DNA from: Rhizobium favelukesii
Lineage (GTDB): Bacteria; Pseudomonadota; Alphaproteobacteria; Rhizobiales; Rhizobiaceae
Length of the DNA: 64,000 bases
NCBI RefSeq assembly: GCF_000577275.2
Contig: NZ_HG916854.1
Coordinates: 695,788-759,787 of the forward strand
Reading direction: 5' to 3'
In this document: piece by piece, positions 7,608 through 16,595 of the stretch
Position numbering within the stretch: the first letter of the stretch is position 1
Layout of the letters: each line of letters opens with the position of its first letter
Notes under the pieces: model-generated
What the model was told of the DNA's origin: nothing
Seen by the model: the letters and a program-made list of their open reading frames with translations, nothing else
Databases searched by the model: none
Made by a program: the position numbers and the translations under genes

Positions 7608-9074
7608 ATGCGGGCTATTCTGGCGATCGACCAGGGCACGACCAATTCCAAGGCAGTTCTCGTTTGCGATAAGGGAGAAGTCATCGCCAGAGGCTCGGCC
7701 CCTGTCGGCATCTCCTATCCGAAGCCCGGCTGGGTCGAACAAGACCCGCGCCGGCTCTACGCCTCCGTCTGCGAAGCAATCGACGCCTGTTTGAAGGCCG
7801 CACCCGATGTGACCATCGAGGCCGTGGCGATTTCCAATCAGCGCGAATCGGTCACCGCCTGGGACGCCGACACGGGCGAAGCACTTGGCCCGGTGCTGAG
7901 CTGGCAGTGCCGACGCACGGCACCGGATTGCGAACGTCTACTTGCCGAAGGTCGTCTTGACCGAGTGCAGGCGCTCACCGGCCTCCCCTTGGACCCAATG
8001 TTCCCCGGTTCGAAATTCCGATGGCTGCTAGAGCGCATGCCGACAGGCCGATCGGTCCGGCTTGGAACGATCGACAGTTGGCTCGTGCACTGCCTGACCG
8101 GCGGGAGCCGGCACCTCTGCGATGCCTCGAACGCTGCTAGAAGCCAGTTGTTCGACCTTCAGGAGCAGAGATGGAGTGAGGAACTCGGAGTGATTTTCGG
8201 CGTCGATACCGCACTCCTCCCGGAGGTGCTCGACAGCTCTGCGGATTTCGGTGCGACACAGGGGCTTCCGGGCGTACCGGACGGCACACCTATCAGGGCC
8301 GCGATCGGCGATAGCCATGCCGCCCTGTTTGGTCATGGAGCATTCAAGCCGGGTGATGGCAAGGTAACCTTCGGAACGGGCTCCTCGGTGATGACGACGC
8401 TTCCTCGGTTCATCGCCCCGCGCAACGGCGTCACGACCACGGTCGCATGGCGCATCGGTGGAAAGCCGACTTTCGCCTTCGAAGGCAACATTCTCGTTTC
8501 CGCCGCAAGCCTCCCATGGATGGCGGGCATTCTCGGCCTGCCTGATGTGGCCGCCCTTGTCGACCTGGCGGCGACCGCCGAACCAGGAGGACCAGGCTTC
8601 GTGCCCGCCTTCGTAGGACTGGGCGCACCCTACTGGAACTCCGACGCACGCGCGCTCTTCTCGCTGATCAATTTCAGCACGACGCGTGCTCAAATGGCGC
8701 GCTCTGTGACGGACTCGATCGCCTTCCAGGTCCACGACGTGATCGCTGCCATGCGCGCGCAGAGCGGCGGTGAACTCGGCGCCCTCTATGTCGACGGTGG
8801 ACCAAGTCAGAACCGATTTCTCATGCAGTGCGTCTCGAACCTTGTCGAACGCGCCGTCATCCAATGCGAGGCGCCCGAGGCGTCGGCACTGGGTGCCGCG
8901 TATCTTGCAGGACTGTCACTCGGCCTGTGGAGCGATCTCGGGGTCATCGCGGGACTGCCCCGAAGCAAGCAGGTCATTGCCCCGGAACGCGTGGATCGAG
9001 AAGCGCTCCTGAATACCTGGAATGATGCTCTCGCCCGCTCGACGTCGCGCCAAACACCGGCTAAAGGTGAATAA
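7608..9074 (+). CDS. FGGY-family carbohydrate kinase
   Basis: A 488-residue sugar or polyol kinase of the glycerol kinase/xylulokinase family. The N-terminal phosphate motif DQGTTNSKA is at about 7-15, followed by GWVEQDP and ISNQRESV. The second domain has GDSHAALFGHGA, TFGTGSSVM and the ATP-site motif YVDGGPSQN. The ATG at 7608 has GGGAGG 5-10 bases upstream; an in-frame start at 7590 lacks this. Between transketolase and regulator it should phosphorylate the imported or isomerised ketose. Apulose kinase (AplK) acting with AptAB is a precedent, but glycerol, erythrulose or xylulose kinase cannot be excluded from sequence. Confidence 0.88.
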   Translation: MRAILAIDQGTTNSKAVLVCDKGEVIARGSAPVGISYPKPGWVEQDPRRLYASVCEAIDACLKAAPDVTIEAVAISNQRESVTAWDADTGEALGPVLSWQCRRTAPDCERLLAEGRLDRVQALTGLPLDPMFPGSKFRWLLERMPTGRSVRLGTIDSWLVHCLTGGSRHLCDASNAARSQLFDLQEQRWSEELGVIFGVDTALLPEVLDSSADFGATQGLPGVPDGTPIRAAIGDSHAALFGHGAFKPGDGKVTFGTGSSVMTTLPRFIAPRNGVTTTVAWRIGGKPTFAFEGNILVSAASLPWMAGILGLPDVAALVDLAATAEPGGPGFVPAFVGLGAPYWNSDARALFSLINFSTTRAQMARSVTDSIAFQVHDVIAAMRAQSGGELGALYVDGGPSQNRFLMQCVSNLVERAVIQCEAPEASALGAAYLAGLSLGLWSDLGVIAGLPRSKQVIAPERVDREALLNTWNDALARSTSRQTPAKGE

Positions 9075-9095
9075 AAATTCACACCGGGATCAGCG

Positions 9096-10049
9096 ATGTC
9101 TCGCCTAAACGAACTCCGCCTCATTTCAAGAGTCGCCCAGATGTATCACATCGAGGGACGGCGACAGGCGGAGATCGCGCAGCATCTTCGGCTGTCGCAG
9201 GCAACAGTCTCCCGGATGCTGAAGCGCGCTGAGGCGGAGGATATCGTCCGGACGAGCGTCATACCTCCTGTTGGCACCTACAGCGAACTCGAGGCGGGCC
9301 TCCGTGAGAGGTACGACCTGGCCGAGGCAGTTGTTGTGGAGTGTACGGAAGACCGCGACGGAGCCATCATGGCCCGGATCGGCGAAGCGGCAGCTCATCT
9401 CCTGGAGGTCACGCTTGCCCCTGGAGAGATCATCGGGGTTTCGAGTTGGAGTCAAACCATCTTCAAGATGGTGGAAAACATCCACCCTCAGAAGAGCGCG
9501 CAGGCGAAGTACGTCGTTCAGACCCTCGGCGGCATGGGCGATCCGTCGGTTCAGACCCACGCCACCCAACTTACCACACGGCTTGCGCGGCTGACCGGTG
9601 CGGAGCCCAAACTTCTTCCCGTGCAAGGAGTGACCACCTCGCGAGAGGCCAAGCTCCTCATGCAGTCCGATCCATTTGTCAGAGAGACGATGGACTTGTT
9701 TGGCAGTATCACGCTTGCGATAGTAGGCGTCGGAGCAGTCGAACCCTCAGAACTTCTCGCACGGTCGGGGAACATCTTTTCGTCGCGGGAGCTTGCTGAT
9801 CTCGCGGATGCGGGTGCCGTCGGCGACATCTCGCTCCGTTTCTTCGACAAAAACGGCAAAGCGGTGAGGACGCCTTTGGACGAGCGTGTTATCGGCATCC
9901 CGCTTGAGGATCTTGCTCGGGTCGATCGTGTCATTGCTTTGGCCGGCGGCTTGAAAAAGACGGCCGCTATTGCAGGCGCGCTGCGACTTGGGGTCATAGG
10001 TATGTTGGTGACTGACAAGTTCACCGCTCAGCGATTGATTGATCTGTAG
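9096..10049 (+). CDS. SorC-family transcriptional regulator
   Basis: A 317-residue sugar-responsive regulator. The N-terminal helix-turn-helix is EGRRQAEIAQHLRLSQATVSRMLKRA split over about residues 15-42, and the rest matches the SorC/DeoR sugar-phosphate-binding domain (GVSSWSQTIFKMVE, GGMGDPSVQTHATQL, GVGAVEPSELLARSGNIFS, DERVIGIPLEDL). It is the last gene of the rightward operon, 21 bp after the kinase. It probably senses a phosphorylated intermediate and controls both divergent operons through the inverted repeat at 5731-5764. Confidence 0.88.
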   Translation: MSRLNELRLISRVAQMYHIEGRRQAEIAQHLRLSQATVSRMLKRAEAEDIVRTSVIPPVGTYSELEAGLRERYDLAEAVVVECTEDRDGAIMARIGEAAAHLLEVTLAPGEIIGVSSWSQTIFKMVENIHPQKSAQAKYVVQTLGGMGDPSVQTHATQLTTRLARLTGAEPKLLPVQGVTTSREAKLLMQSDPFVRETMDLFGSITLAIVGVGAVEPSELLARSGNIFSSRELADLADAGAVGDISLRFFDKNGKAVRTPLDERVIGIPLEDLARVDRVIALAGGLKKTAAIAGALRLGVIGMLVTDKFTAQRLIDL

Positions 10050-10450
10050 AATCGCTCTCCAGGCGACACCGAGCCCACCTAAAGCCGAAGCAGAGACTGC
10101 ACGCCTTTCCAGCCGCCGAAGGCTGGCCGCGTCACCCGCGCCGAACTCCACTGTCGAAGGTGATTGGAACCTTGCGTTCCAACAGCGCTCCGCCAGCGCA
10201 ACGCGCACGTAGACGTCATCCCGGTGCGTGCAGGCCATGCATTGGACCTCGCCGATGTGGATGCGGGTGGGCGAGCGTTGCCGCTGCTAAAAACGGCCTC
10301 GAGGTGAAAAAATACCGGGAGAGGTCTCGCGCAAATCGACGGCTCGGATGCTCGCGTGCTCAACCCATGACGAGCACCATTTGCGGCGGCGCCAAAACTG
10401 CACCTGGTTTGGTTTGCGCGTCCGGTTTGCGCCGCAACGCTCTGCGCTTA
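10050..10450. other. Intergenic region without a convincing gene
   Basis: About 400 bp between two convergently ending transcription units. Overlapping short open frames occur on both strands but none has a ribosome-binding site plus recognisable protein. A short stem CCAGCC/GGCTGG at 10109-10126 lacks a U-tract. It could hold transcription ends for the regulator gene and the CtlX-like gene. Confidence 0.4.
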
Positions 10451-11380
10451 TCAGCGCTGTACCAGATGGATGCCTGCCAGCGTGCAACGGACCGATCCGC
10501 CAGCTTTTTCGATCGTCGGAATATCAAGGGCGACGGGTTTGACGCTTTCCTCGATCACGGCAAGTTGATCCCGGTCGAGCGAGGCAAGCGCCGTGGTCGA
10601 AAGCGCCAGGATACGACCATCCTTTCCTTGAAGCTCAAGGGCGTTGCCGGCAAAGCGCGAAATCTGCTCGTTGATGAGCGCAACGATGCTCCGGCCGGAC
10701 CGCTCCAGTCTGGTGACGATCTCCTGCCGTCTGGCAGGATCGGTCATCATCTCCAGCCCGATCATGGCGAAATCGGTGGCGATGCACATCAGAACATTGG
10801 TGTGATAGACGCAGACGCCGTTTTCGTCGCGGGCGTCGAACACCATCGGCTCGTAATTGAAATGGGTCGAGAAGCGTTCGAGCGCGATCGGATCGGTGCG
10901 GTCGGAGTGCACCGCGTAGGCGACCCGGTCAATGTGGTCGAGGACCATGGCACCGGTGCCCTCGAGAAAGAGCCCGTCGGGTTCAAGGCCCGAATAGTCG
11001 ATGACCTCCTGCACCCGATAGCGGGTCTTCAGCATTTCGGTGACGTCGCTGCGCCGTTCGCGCCGGCGGCTGACGGCCTTCATCGGATAGATAGCGATGT
11101 GACCGCCGGCGTGGGTGGAGAACCAGTTGTTGGGAAAGACCGAATCCGGCGTCTGGCACCCCGTGTCCTCGAAGAGATGCACCTCGACGCCGAGACGTCC
11201 GAGCGTGTCGGCGGCCTCATTTATTTCACCATACGCGACGGATGACAGATCCTCCCTCACGTCCTGACTGGTCTGGAAATGGTTGTCGGCCGCCGTTTCC
11301 GTGTTCACGGTAAAATGGTGCGGACGCACCATGACGACCGCGCAGGGCGCCTGGATGGAATAGGCTGAATGTCGCGGCAT
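10451..11380 (-). CDS. ctlX: Amidinotransferase-fold hydrolase, CtlX-like (citrulline utilisation)
   Basis: A 309-residue protein of the amidinotransferase/arginine deiminase fold. Likely catalytic elements are the acidic FLEGTGAMVLDH segment, the His in VCVYHTNVLMC and the near-terminal Cys in GSVRCTLAGIHL. This layout fits the CtlX group, which hydrolyses citrulline to ornithine, CO2 and ammonia. The next gene upstream in the operon is ornithine cyclodeaminase, which would take the ornithine to proline, a strong contextual match. The ATG at 11380 follows TAGGAG; the gap to the cyclodeaminase gene is 11 bp. A related deiminase or dimethylarginine hydrolase is possible. Confidence 0.75.
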   Translation of the reverse strand: MPRHSAYSIQAPCAVVMVRPHHFTVNTETAADNHFQTSQDVREDLSSVAYGEINEAADTLGRLGVEVHLFEDTGCQTPDSVFPNNWFSTHAGGHIAIYPMKAVSRRRERRSDVTEMLKTRYRVQEVIDYSGLEPDGLFLEGTGAMVLDHIDRVAYAVHSDRTDPIALERFSTHFNYEPMVFDARDENGVCVYHTNVLMCIATDFAMIGLEMMTDPARRQEIVTRLERSGRSIVALINEQISRFAGNALELQGKDGRILALSTTALASLDRDQLAVIEESVKPVALDIPTIEKAGGSVRCTLAGIHLVQR

Positions 11381-11391
11381 CGTTTTTGCTC

Positions 11392-12447
11392 CTACGCCTG
11401 CCTTGCCCGCTGCAGCATGCCGAAGAGATCACGCGGATCGTCGGGGTCGGCGATGATGTCGAGGTCCTGGTAGAGCCCTGTGCCCTTGAGCCGGTCGCGG
11501 ACGTAGCGGAGCGCGGAAAAATCCTCGATCGCGAAACCCACGCTGTCGAACAGGGTGATCTGGCTGATATCGCGCCGCCCCTGCGCCTGCCCGGTGATTA
11601 CTTTCCACAATTCCGTAACAGGGTAGTCCGGTTCCATCTGCTGGATCTCGCCTTCGATGCGCGTCTGCGGCGGATATTCGACGAAGGTGTGGGCGCGCAG
11701 CAGGATATCGCAATGCAACTCGGTCTTGCCGGGGCAGTCGCCGCCGATCGCGTTGATGTGGACGCCGGCGCCGATCATGTTATCGGTGAGGATCGTCGCA
11801 TATTGCTTGTCGGCGGTGCAGGTGGTGATGATGTCGGCGCCTTCGATTGCGGATTGCGACGAGGTGCAGGCGGTAACCGTCAAGCCGGCGCCCGACAGGT
11901 TGCGTACCATCTTTGCCGTTGCCAGCGGATCGATATCGTAGAGCCTGATGCGATCGATGCCGCAGACGGCCTTCATGGCAAGCGCCTGAAATTCAGCCTG
12001 CGCGCCGTTGCCGATCATCGCCATGGTGCGCGCACCCTTTGGTGCCAGATGCCGTGCCGCCATGGCCGAGGTGGCGGCGGTGCGAAGCGCAGTCAGCAGC
12101 GTCATTTCAGTCAGCAGCACCGGATAGCCGGTCGAGACTTCCGCCAGGAGGCCAAAGGCGGTGACAGTCTGCAGGCCCTGCGCCATGTTCTTCGGATGGC
12201 CGTTCACATATTTGAAGCTATAGATCTCGCCATCCGAGGTCGGCATCAGCTCGATCACGCCCTCGCGGGAATGGGAGGCGACCCGCGGTGTCTTGTCGAA
12301 GAGCTCCCATCGGCGGAAATCCGCCTCGATGACGTCGGTGAGCTCGGCCAGCAAGGTTTCCAGCCCGATATGGTGGACAAGCCGCATCATGTTCTCGACG
12401 CTGACGAAGGGTACGAAGGCTTTTTCCGATGGAAGGGGTGACGGCAT
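11392..12447 (-). CDS. ocd: Ornithine cyclodeaminase
   Basis: A 351-residue NAD-dependent enzyme converting L-ornithine to L-proline and ammonia. It has the ocd/mu-crystallin features: RVASHSREGVIELMPTSDG, the substrate segment YSFKYVNGHPKN, the Rossmann motif IGNGAQAEFQ, LYDIDPLATAKM, and the catalytic-loop region NAIGGDCPGKTEL. The ATG at 12447 follows AGAGGAATTC with good spacing; an in-frame GTG is one codon upstream. It is first in a two-gene operon with the CtlX-like hydrolase and is divergent from an Lrp-type regulator. In Rhizobiaceae such genes also occur in opine regions, although here the module is self-contained for citrulline or ornithine. Confidence 0.93.
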   Translation of the reverse strand: MPSPLPSEKAFVPFVSVENMMRLVHHIGLETLLAELTDVIEADFRRWELFDKTPRVASHSREGVIELMPTSDGEIYSFKYVNGHPKNMAQGLQTVTAFGLLAEVSTGYPVLLTEMTLLTALRTAATSAMAARHLAPKGARTMAMIGNGAQAEFQALAMKAVCGIDRIRLYDIDPLATAKMVRNLSGAGLTVTACTSSQSAIEGADIITTCTADKQYATILTDNMIGAGVHINAIGGDCPGKTELHCDILLRAHTFVEYPPQTRIEGEIQQMEPDYPVTELWKVITGQAQGRRDISQITLFDSVGFAIEDFSALRYVRDRLKGTGLYQDLDIIADPDDPRDLFGMLQRARQA

Positions 12448-12538
12448 CACGAATTCCTCTGGCGCTGAGCTGATAGAGCGAGGTTAGCGTTCCCAACTGT
12501 TGGCCGAAAGCGCAAAACTGTGCTAATTCCGGCAGTCG

Positions 12539-12548
12539 ATTGTACAAT
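12539..12548. promoter_or_regulatory. Palindrome in the ocd-lrp divergent promoter
   Basis: ATTGTACAAT is a perfect 10-bp palindrome in the 141-bp gap between ocd and the Lrp-type gene, within AT-richer DNA. Lrp/AsnC regulators usually bind sites in such divergent regions. It is short, and assignment as the operator is inferred. Confidence 0.4.
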
Positions 12549-12588
12549 TTGTTCAGATTGTCTAAATTTATCAGCCTGGAGGGGAAAC

Positions 12589-13026
12589 ATGGATGTTGCG
12601 AAATATTCGCCGGATGATCTCGACCGCCGCATCATCGGCCATCTTCGCGCTGACGGACGGGCATCGTTGACCAAGCTTTCGCTTGCGCTCGGCGTTGCGC
12701 GCGGGACCGTGCAGAATCGACTGGACCGCTTGATCGAGACGGGGACGCTGCTCGGATTTACCGTACGGGTGAGAGAAGACTACGATCTGAGCGCGGTGCA
12801 TGCGGTGATGATGGTCGAGGTCGTCGGCAAGTCGACGACGCAGGTCATTCGCAAGCTGCGCGGCCTGACGGAGATTTCCGCGTTGCACACGACCAACGGC
12901 AATTGGGATCTCGTCGCCAATATCCGGGCGGCGAGCCTTGCGGATTTCGACCGCGTTCTGCGCGAGGTGCGCATGATCGATGGCGTTGCCAACAGCGAAA
13001 CGAGCCTTCTGCTGAGCAGCGTTTGA
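12589..13026 (+). CDS. Lrp/AsnC-family transcriptional regulator
   Basis: A 145-residue regulator. The N-terminal winged helix reads LDRRIIGHLRADGRASLTKLSLALG and RGTVQNRLDRLIETG (about residues 10-52), followed by the RAM ligand-binding domain with HAVMMVEVVGK and ALHTTNGNWDLVA. The ATG at 12589 lies after GGAGGGGAAAC; a longer reading from 12520 is not supported. It is divergent from ocd-ctlX and probably activates those genes in response to ornithine, citrulline or arginine, as other rhizobial Lrp proteins do beside catabolic cyclodeaminases. Confidence 0.9.
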   Translation: MDVAKYSPDDLDRRIIGHLRADGRASLTKLSLALGVARGTVQNRLDRLIETGTLLGFTVRVREDYDLSAVHAVMMVEVVGKSTTQVIRKLRGLTEISALHTTNGNWDLVANIRAASLADFDRVLREVRMIDGVANSETSLLLSSV

Positions 13027-13505
13027 CAAGCAGAGAGGGGCGGCGGAAGCACGATCCAAGATATCGGCAACTCGCCGGCCGCGCCGTGCGATGGCGCGTC
13101 GTTGTTCGGACGTCGATCAGGCGGTCATGAAATCACGTTTCGCACGAACCTTACCGGCATATCAGCCGGATTGATGTAGGAATGATCCTGAGCCGTGCAG
13201 TAAACGCAAAATGTGCCAGCCCTATTCCCGGATCTCTCCGGACAACTTGCGTCGCCTCACGCCCGAGGCCACATAGATCATTCCATGCCATCTCTTGGAC
13301 AGAGAGGCCCTTATCCCTGATATCGACGCCGGGGCTTTGTTTCCTCTCGAAAGATGTCGACGCCCCACCACGAGCAAGCCGGCGGTGGATGTCAATTGGT
13401 CCTCCGGGAATGACTGAAGCTTTGAGAACTTCAGCTTTCCCGGCCGGGGCCGTTCGGAGTACCCTCCTGAAAGCTCACAGCTAGAACGTCGATTATCGCA
13501 CTGCT
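13027..13505. other. Intergenic region without a convincing gene
   Basis: About 480 bp between convergent ends of the Lrp-type gene and otnK. Open frames of 90-100 codons exist on both strands at 13182-13509, but they overlap each other, lack ribosome-binding sites and show no recognisable motif. It may be a remnant; nothing can be called. Confidence 0.35.
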
Positions 13506-14786
13506 TCAATGCATGATTGCCAGTGCTTCCATGAAGAATTCCTCGCCTCCGAAATTGCCGGATTTCAGTGCCAGAAGCATGTCGCCCTGCGTATTGCCCA
13601 CGGTTCGCAAGACCGGCACGCCCGGGGCAATTTCGGGTCCGATCTGGAAGGCTGGAATGCCAAGCCTGTCCACGGTCGCACCGGAGGTCTCTCCGCCGGC
13701 GACCACCAGACGACGTACACCTCGTGCCACCAGTTCGGCGGCAATGGTCGCGGTCGCTTTTTCGATCGCGTGACCTGATGCTTCCCGCCCGTATTGCGAT
13801 TGCAGACGGGAAACAACTTCAGGGGTGCTGCTTGCGGCAATAATGACCGGAGACGAGCAAATACGCTCGCCGGCCCAGGAAATCGCCTCGGAGATCGCAT
13901 CCGGACCGGCGAGCAGCCTTTCGGGATCCAGCCTCAGAACGGGCATCGACCGTTCGGCAACATCGAGTTGGCGAAGCGTGGCCTTGGAGCAACTGCCGGA
14001 GACGATTGCGCAAAGACCACCGACCGGCTCAATCACGTCAGCGGTGGCCGCGGTCGCGGAAGATACCCGCCCTGAGCGCGTGAGGGCGCGGGCGAGACCA
14101 AGGCCTAGGCCCGATGCGCCGGTTGAGACCGGTGCCTGCAGCGCCACCTGCCCGAGCGTTTCAAGATCGCGTTCGAAGATCGCGTCCGCGATCGCAGCAG
14201 TCGCGCCCTCTGCACGCAGAGCCTCGAGCCGCGCCTTTACCGCACCAGCTCCAGCCGAAACAGTCGCCAGATCGACAAGACCGACCGTACCACGCGACTG
14301 CCGGGCCATAACGCGCACCAGATTGGCGTCATGCATCGGATTGAGGGGGTGATCTTTGAGCGGGCTTTCGTTCAGCGGCTGTCCGCCGACGAAAAGGTGG
14401 CCGAGATAGACGGTGCGCCCGGTTTCCGGAAAGGCCGGTGTGACCAACACCACGTCATTGCCCGCCGCCTTGCGCAGCGCGTCAGTGACCGGACCGATAT
14501 TGCCAGCATCGGTGGAATCGAATGTCGAGCAGATCTTGTAAAGTACATGGGCTGCCCCGCGCTCGCGCAGCCATCTTTCAGCCTCCGTCGCTGCAGCCAC
14601 AGCCTCCACGGCCGCGACAGAGCGGATCTTTAAGGAGACGACGACCGCGTCCACATCTGGCAGTACCAGAGACGGATCGGGAATGCCGACCGTCTGCACC
14701 GTGCTGAGGCCGTTCTTCGTCAGCGTATTGGCGAGATCGGATGCACCGGTGTAGTCATCGGCGATCGACCCAAGCAAGATTGGCAT
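13506..14786 (-). CDS. otnK: 3-oxo-tetronate 4-kinase (DUF1537 family)
   Basis: A 426-residue ATP-dependent kinase that phosphorylates 3-oxo-tetronate (3-dehydro-erythronate or -threonate) at C4. The N-terminal domain starts with GSIADDYTGASDLANTL, a hallmark of the DUF1537 kinases, and the C-terminal nucleotide domain has RLVVAGGETSGATV and GPEIAPGVPV. Length and order are those of OtnK, and the gene sits 3 bp after otnI and in the same unit as the threonate dehydrogenase, exactly the tetronate pathway set. It acts in the cytoplasm between dehydrogenase/isomerase and the OtnC decarboxylase. Confidence 0.92.
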   Translation of the reverse strand: MPILLGSIADDYTGASDLANTLTKNGLSTVQTVGIPDPSLVLPDVDAVVVSLKIRSVAAVEAVAAATEAERWLRERGAAHVLYKICSTFDSTDAGNIGPVTDALRKAAGNDVVLVTPAFPETGRTVYLGHLFVGGQPLNESPLKDHPLNPMHDANLVRVMARQSRGTVGLVDLATVSAGAGAVKARLEALRAEGATAAIADAIFERDLETLGQVALQAPVSTGASGLGLGLARALTRSGRVSSATAATADVIEPVGGLCAIVSGSCSKATLRQLDVAERSMPVLRLDPERLLAGPDAISEAISWAGERICSSPVIIAASSTPEVVSRLQSQYGREASGHAIEKATATIAAELVARGVRRLVVAGGETSGATVDRLGIPAFQIGPEIAPGVPVLRTVGNTQGDMLLALKSGNFGGEEFFMEALAIMH

Positions 14787-14789
14787 CAG

Positions 14790-15566
14790 CTACCTCCGTG
14801 CAAAAGGTTTGAACCAGTCGAGACCGTCAAGCGTGCGGTCCCGCGGGATGTATTCGCAGCCGACGAAGCCGCGGTAATCGAGGCGGTCGATTTCTCCGAA
14901 CAGATAGGGGTAATTGAGCTCTTCCCCGTCGGGCTCACTGCGCGACGGTACGCTGGCGACCTGGATATGGCCAGTGATCGGCAGCAGGCGGCGCAGCGCC
15001 ATGGTCACGTCGCCATGCAAGATCTGGCGGTGATAGACGTCGAACTGAAGTTTCAGGTTTGGCAGGCCGAGGTCGGTGATGAGCCGCTCGGCGGCGCCGA
15101 AATGATTGAGGAAGTATCCCGGCATGTTTCGTCCGTTGATAGGCTCGATCAACAGATCTATCCCGTTCTCGGCGAGCCGCGCTGCGGTGTAGGCGACGGA
15201 ACGCCGATAGCAGGATGCGGCCTCTGCGTCAGAGGGGTCGGCAAGCCCCGCCATCAGATGCAGCCGCTTTACGCCGGTCGCCGCTGCATAGTTCAGTGCT
15301 CGTTCCACGTCGGACTTCAATTCGTCGAAGCGCCCGGGAAGAGCCGCGATACCACGCTCGCCCGCTGCCCAATCACCAGGCGGCAGATTGAACAATGCCT
15401 GCTGCAGCTTGTTGCGGGTTAGCCGTTCGGCGATTGCCTCCGGCGACGCTTCATAGGGAAAAAGATATTCAACGGCGGCAAATCCGGCATCCGCTGCAGC
15501 ATCGAAGCGATCGAGGAACGACCACTCGTTGAACATCATCGTCAGGTTGGCGGCGAAAGTGGGCAT
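14790..15566 (-). CDS. otnI: 2-oxo-tetronate isomerase
   Basis: A 258-residue TIM-barrel isomerase of the hydroxypyruvate isomerase-like (AP endonuclease 2) family. Characteristic segments are NLTMMFNEWSFLDRF, LLIEPINGRNMPGYFL with a metal/catalytic Glu, LQFDVYHRQILHGD, and the final CEYIPRDRTLDGL with a second Glu. In tetronate catabolism OtnI interconverts 2-oxo- and 3-oxo-tetronate. The context of OtnK, threonate dehydrogenase and OtnC makes this far more likely than a true hydroxypyruvate isomerase. Start ATG 15566, 12 bp after the dehydrogenase gene. Confidence 0.9.
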   Translation of the reverse strand: MPTFAANLTMMFNEWSFLDRFDAAADAGFAAVEYLFPYEASPEAIAERLTRNKLQQALFNLPPGDWAAGERGIAALPGRFDELKSDVERALNYAAATGVKRLHLMAGLADPSDAEAASCYRRSVAYTAARLAENGIDLLIEPINGRNMPGYFLNHFGAAERLITDLGLPNLKLQFDVYHRQILHGDVTMALRRLLPITGHIQVASVPSRSEPDGEELNYPYLFGEIDRLDYRGFVGCEYIPRDRTLDGLDWFKPFARR

Positions 15567-15578
15567 ACCTACAATCCT

Positions 15579-16514
15579 TTATCGCGACCCTTTGACTGCG
15601 CCGGGCAATTTCGCACCCGAGAGCTGGGCATAGAGCCGGGCGAGAGATGAATCGTCATCGCGCCCCATGCCGGCGCCGGAAGCCGCAAGGTACATCTGCA
15701 ACGCAGCCGCTACGAGCGGTACCGGATAGCGTTCCGAACGGGCCATGTCCTGAACGATGCCGAGATCCTTGACGAAAATCTCGATGGCGCTGAGCGGCGT
15801 ATAGTCTCCCGCCAGAACATGCGGGATCCGGTTTTCAAACATCCACGAATTACCGGCGGACGCCGTGATCACTTCGTAGACCTTGTCGAGATCGAGCCCT
15901 TGCTTGGCAGCGAAGGCAATCGCTTCGCAGGCGGCTGCTATGTGCACGCCGGCAAGGAGCTGGTTGATCATCTTGAAGGCCGCGCCTGTGCCAGCCGCAT
16001 CGCCAAGTTCGTAGACCTTGGCGGCCATAGCGTCGAGGGCCGGTTGAGCCGCTTCGAAGGCAGGCCTGGAGCCGGACGCCATGATCGTCAGCTGGCCGCT
16101 CGATGCTTTCGCCGCGCCGCCGGAAATTGGCGCGTCGAGGTAGTGTAAACCGAGGGACTCGACCTGTTGTGCCAGATTGCGCGCGACTGCTGGGTCCATC
16201 GTCGCCGACGAAATGAATACTGACCCGGGTTTCATTACGCCTGCGACACCCCCGGCACCAAACAACAGGGCCTCGGTCTGCGCGCCGTTTACGACGACTG
16301 AAACGATGATGTCTGCGCCCCGAACCGCATCGGCGGGCGAGGTCGCGCCGCGGCCGCCGTCCGCCACGAAGCGATCGATGGCGGCAGGTGCGATGTCGTA
16401 CCCGACGACGTCGAGGCCCGCGCGCTTCAGCGACCGGGCCATGCCAGCCCCCATCGAGCCGAGGCCGATCGCGGCAGCCACCGTCTGCCCCAGATTTTCA
16501 AAGTTCGATGCCAT
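15579..16514 (-). CDS. ltnD: L-threonate dehydrogenase
   Basis: A 311-residue beta-hydroxyacid dehydrogenase (3-hydroxyisobutyrate dehydrogenase superfamily). Cofactor motif IGLGSMGAGMARSL is near residues 15-30, the substrate motif DAPISGGAAKASSGQLTIM lies mid-protein, and the catalytic Lys is in GTGAAFKMINQLLAG. With OtnK/OtnI/OtnC next door the expected reaction is NAD-dependent oxidation of L-threonate at C2 to 2-oxo-tetronate. The ATG at 16514 follows GGAGATTTC; an in-frame GTG lies directly before it. The gap to the MFS importer gene is 81 bp. Confidence 0.9.
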   Translation of the reverse strand: MASNFENLGQTVAAAIGLGSMGAGMARSLKRAGLDVVGYDIAPAAIDRFVADGGRGATSPADAVRGADIIVSVVVNGAQTEALLFGAGGVAGVMKPGSVFISSATMDPAVARNLAQQVESLGLHYLDAPISGGAAKASSGQLTIMASGSRPAFEAAQPALDAMAAKVYELGDAAGTGAAFKMINQLLAGVHIAAACEAIAFAAKQGLDLDKVYEVITASAGNSWMFENRIPHVLAGDYTPLSAIEIFVKDLGIVQDMARSERYPVPLVAAALQMYLAASGAGMGRDDDSSLARLYAQLSGAKLPGAVKGSR

Positions 16515-16595
16515 CACGAAATCTCCAGCTTATCGAAAGGTTAGCAGGCTGGCCCCTCCGGCTGTAGACCTCCGGAGGGCGGCAGCTTGAAAGTT

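Noticed and set aside
10160-11245. 361-codon open frame on the + strand
   Set aside because: It is antisense to the CtlX-like gene, which has clear family motifs and a ribosome-binding site; long antisense frames are expected in GC-rich DNA.
13182-13509. Two overlapping frames of about 95-100 codons on opposite strands
   Set aside because: Neither has a ribosome-binding site or protein-like motif, and both may be chance; left as unassigned intergenic DNA.
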